Shown here piece after piece: positions 5,156 through 5,615 of a stretch of DNA of 5,615 bases (positions are counted from its first letter, which is position 1; each line of letters opens with the position of its first letter). The stretch is from NCBI GenBank assembly GCA_937891805.1, contig CALATK010000240.1, positions 1 to 5,615 on the forward strand. The letters are read 5' to 3'. The notes under the pieces are model-generated. The model saw only the letters and a list, made by a program, of their open reading frames with translations, had not been told where the DNA came from and ran no database searches. The translations under genes were made by a program, and so were the position numbers. The stretch is from an uncultured Fibrobacter sp. GTDB lineage: Bacteria > Fibrobacterota > Fibrobacteria > Fibrobacterales > Fibrobacteraceae.

Positions 5156-5174
5156 GTTGTGAGTTCTGAGTTGC
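5147..5174 (+). repeat. 14-nt tandem repeat, two copies, spanning the TPR gene stop codon
   Basis: GAGTTCTGAGTTGT (5147-5160) is followed at once by GAGTTCTGAGTTGC (5161-5174), 13 of 14 bases identical. The unit is itself built of GAGTT-type submotifs. The first copy supplies the last two residues and stop codon of the TPR gene (GAG TTC TGA). Similar GAGTTCTGAGTTG runs are common between genes in Fibrobacter-like and Bacteroidota genomes, where they are probably slippage products. Confidence 0.7.
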
Positions 5175-5247
5175 GGGTAATGAGACATTAGACTGATAAC
5201 TAGCCAGTTTTTCCCTTCTTCTCGTCTATTTTTGTATCTTTAGTCCT
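5156..5247. other. Intergenic stretch between the TPR gene and the small lipoprotein gene
   Basis: It is 92 nt long. After the second repeat copy (to 5174), the rest up to the promoter candidate is AT-rich and non-coding in all frames. A weak 4-bp hairpin (AACT/AGTT, 5198-5209) followed by TTT is too short to call a terminator. The right end is pyrimidine-rich and leads into a TATTTTTG promoter candidate. Confidence 0.5.
5227..5234 (+). promoter_or_regulatory. Candidate Bacteroidota/Fibrobacterota-type -7 promoter element (TAnnTTTG)
   Basis: TATTTTTG matches the TAnnTTTG consensus known from Bacteroidota primary promoters. It lies 13 nt before the ATG at 5248, so the transcript would have almost no leader. 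A run of T (5208-5212) upstream is a poor -33 candidate because the spacing is short. No SD precedes the ATG, which fits a leaderless or near-leaderless message. Confidence 0.4.
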
Positions 5248-5547
5248 ATGCTACGGTTCCGCTACATAGTGCTTGCATTGCTCGCTCTCTTGCTGGAGGG
5301 GTGTACTTGCTGTGCTTACTTGAACCACATGTTCAATGCGGAACGTTTGTATGATGAGGCGGGTGAACTTAGGGAAGCTCGGCTAGACAGCATTCCCGAT
5401 GAAACTAATTCCAGCCCCGGAGCTGAAGAACGCCAGAAATACGGAGATACCGCATATTCATATCGCTATAATCCAAGAAATTATCGGCTTTCTTATCGTA
5501 GTTTTTGCCCCTTTCTGCGATCTCCTTTTTGTCAAAGGGACGTTTAG
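5248..5547 (+). CDS. Small lipoprotein of Fibrobacter type, native only to about residue 65
   Basis: The N-terminus MLRFRYIVLALLALLLEGC is a lipoprotein signal peptide with lipobox L-E-G-C and Cys19 as the acylated residue. The mature start CTCCAYLNHMFNAERLYDEA is typical of Fibrobacter-like outer-membrane-associated TPR lipoproteins that begin with CAYxNTxFNAE and continue into TPR repeats (BamD/YfiO-like organisation). Up to QKY (residue 65, position 5442) the wording fits that family. From there to the stop at 5545-5547 the sequence becomes rich in Tyr, Arg, Cys and Phe, as a shadow frame does, and it lies opposite a convincing minus-strand coding frame. The native gene was therefore longer and is cut at a junction near 5442-5450. 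ATG 5248 is supported by the signal peptide. Confidence 0.6.
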   Translation: MLRFRYIVLALLALLLEGCTCCAYLNHMFNAERLYDEAGELREARLDSIPDETNSSPGAEERQKYGDTAYSYRYNPRNYRLSYRSFCPFLRSPFCQRDV

Positions 5548-5615
5548 CTGGTGCTGCAGCTCTGCGTTCTCTCAAATCGAGGATATTATCGACAACCTCG
5601 TTTAGATCATAGCTC
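5443..5615 (-). CDS. Unrecognised minus-strand protein fragment entering from the right edge
   Basis: From 5614 leftward, a minus-strand frame reads SYDLNEVVDNILDLRERR, then AAAPAKRPFDKKEIAERGKN, then YDKKADNFLDYSDMNMRYLR, until about 5441. It has the balanced charged/hydrophobic composition of real protein, unlike the Cys/Arg/Tyr-rich plus frame opposite. To the left of ~5440 the frame degenerates and ends at TAG 5407-5405. Both ends are therefore missing: the 5' end lies beyond the window, and the 3' end is lost at the junction. I do not recognise the family, and no motif identifies a function. Its two Met residues (5459-5461 and 5453-5455) are internal. Confidence 0.5.

Noticed and set aside
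5198..5212. Rho-independent terminator after the TPR gene
   Set aside because: The stem is only 4 bp of mostly A-T pairs with a three-T tail, too weak to call.
5399..5605. Second plus-strand frame overlapping the lipoprotein end
   Set aside because: It crosses the junction and lies opposite the better minus-strand frame. Its Ile/Phe/Cys-rich composition marks it as a shadow.

Overview
The window looks like a composite of four sequence blocks. The middle block, about positions 815 to 5442, reads as one coherent stretch of a Fibrobacter-like genome (Fibrobacterota). The support is a Bacteroidota/Fibrobacterota-type short primary-like sigma factor, an intergenic inverted repeat beginning GTCATGCTGAG, GAGTTCTGAGTTG-type tandem repeats between genes, and a small lipoprotein with a CAYxNxxxNAE start. 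The flanks look foreign to it. Positions 1 to about 815 resemble an anaerobic Firmicute of the Ruminococcaceae kind, itself apparently two pieces in opposite orientation. The last 170 bases or so carry an unrelated minus-strand coding frame. All lineage statements are inference from protein wording and motifs; no search was run.

Region by region. (A) 1 to ~258, minus strand: the C-terminus of a 4Fe-4S/ferredoxin-like protein, then a good sigma-A promoter and ribosome binding site, then the first eight codons of a gene that leaves the window on the left. (B) ~256 to ~815, plus strand: the C-terminus of a protein with a beta-grasp-like tail, overlapping the start of a lipoprotein that is cut off at its 3' end. 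(C) ~815 to 1021: the 3' end of a ModF-like ABC ATPase. Then a ~85-bp imperfect palindrome, mrp (Fe-S carrier ATPase), a DUF971 protein overlapping mrp by 4 nt, an RpoD-like sigma factor, a membrane-anchored TPR protein overlapping the sigma gene by 1 nt and broken by one in-frame TGA, a short repeat-bearing intergenic stretch, and the start of a small lipoprotein. (D) ~5443 to 5615, minus strand: an unrecognised protein fragment running in from the right edge.

How the genes relate. mrp and the DUF971 gene together give the domain order MIP18 (DUF59) - P-loop ATPase - DUF971, which is the architecture of the plant chloroplast Fe-S protein HCF101, here as two translationally coupled genes. The sigma factor and the TPR protein form a second tightly coupled pair. 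No CRISPR array, tRNA, rRNA or insertion sequence was seen. The best candidates for a second look are the three junctions, the in-frame TGA, and the split HCF101-like module.
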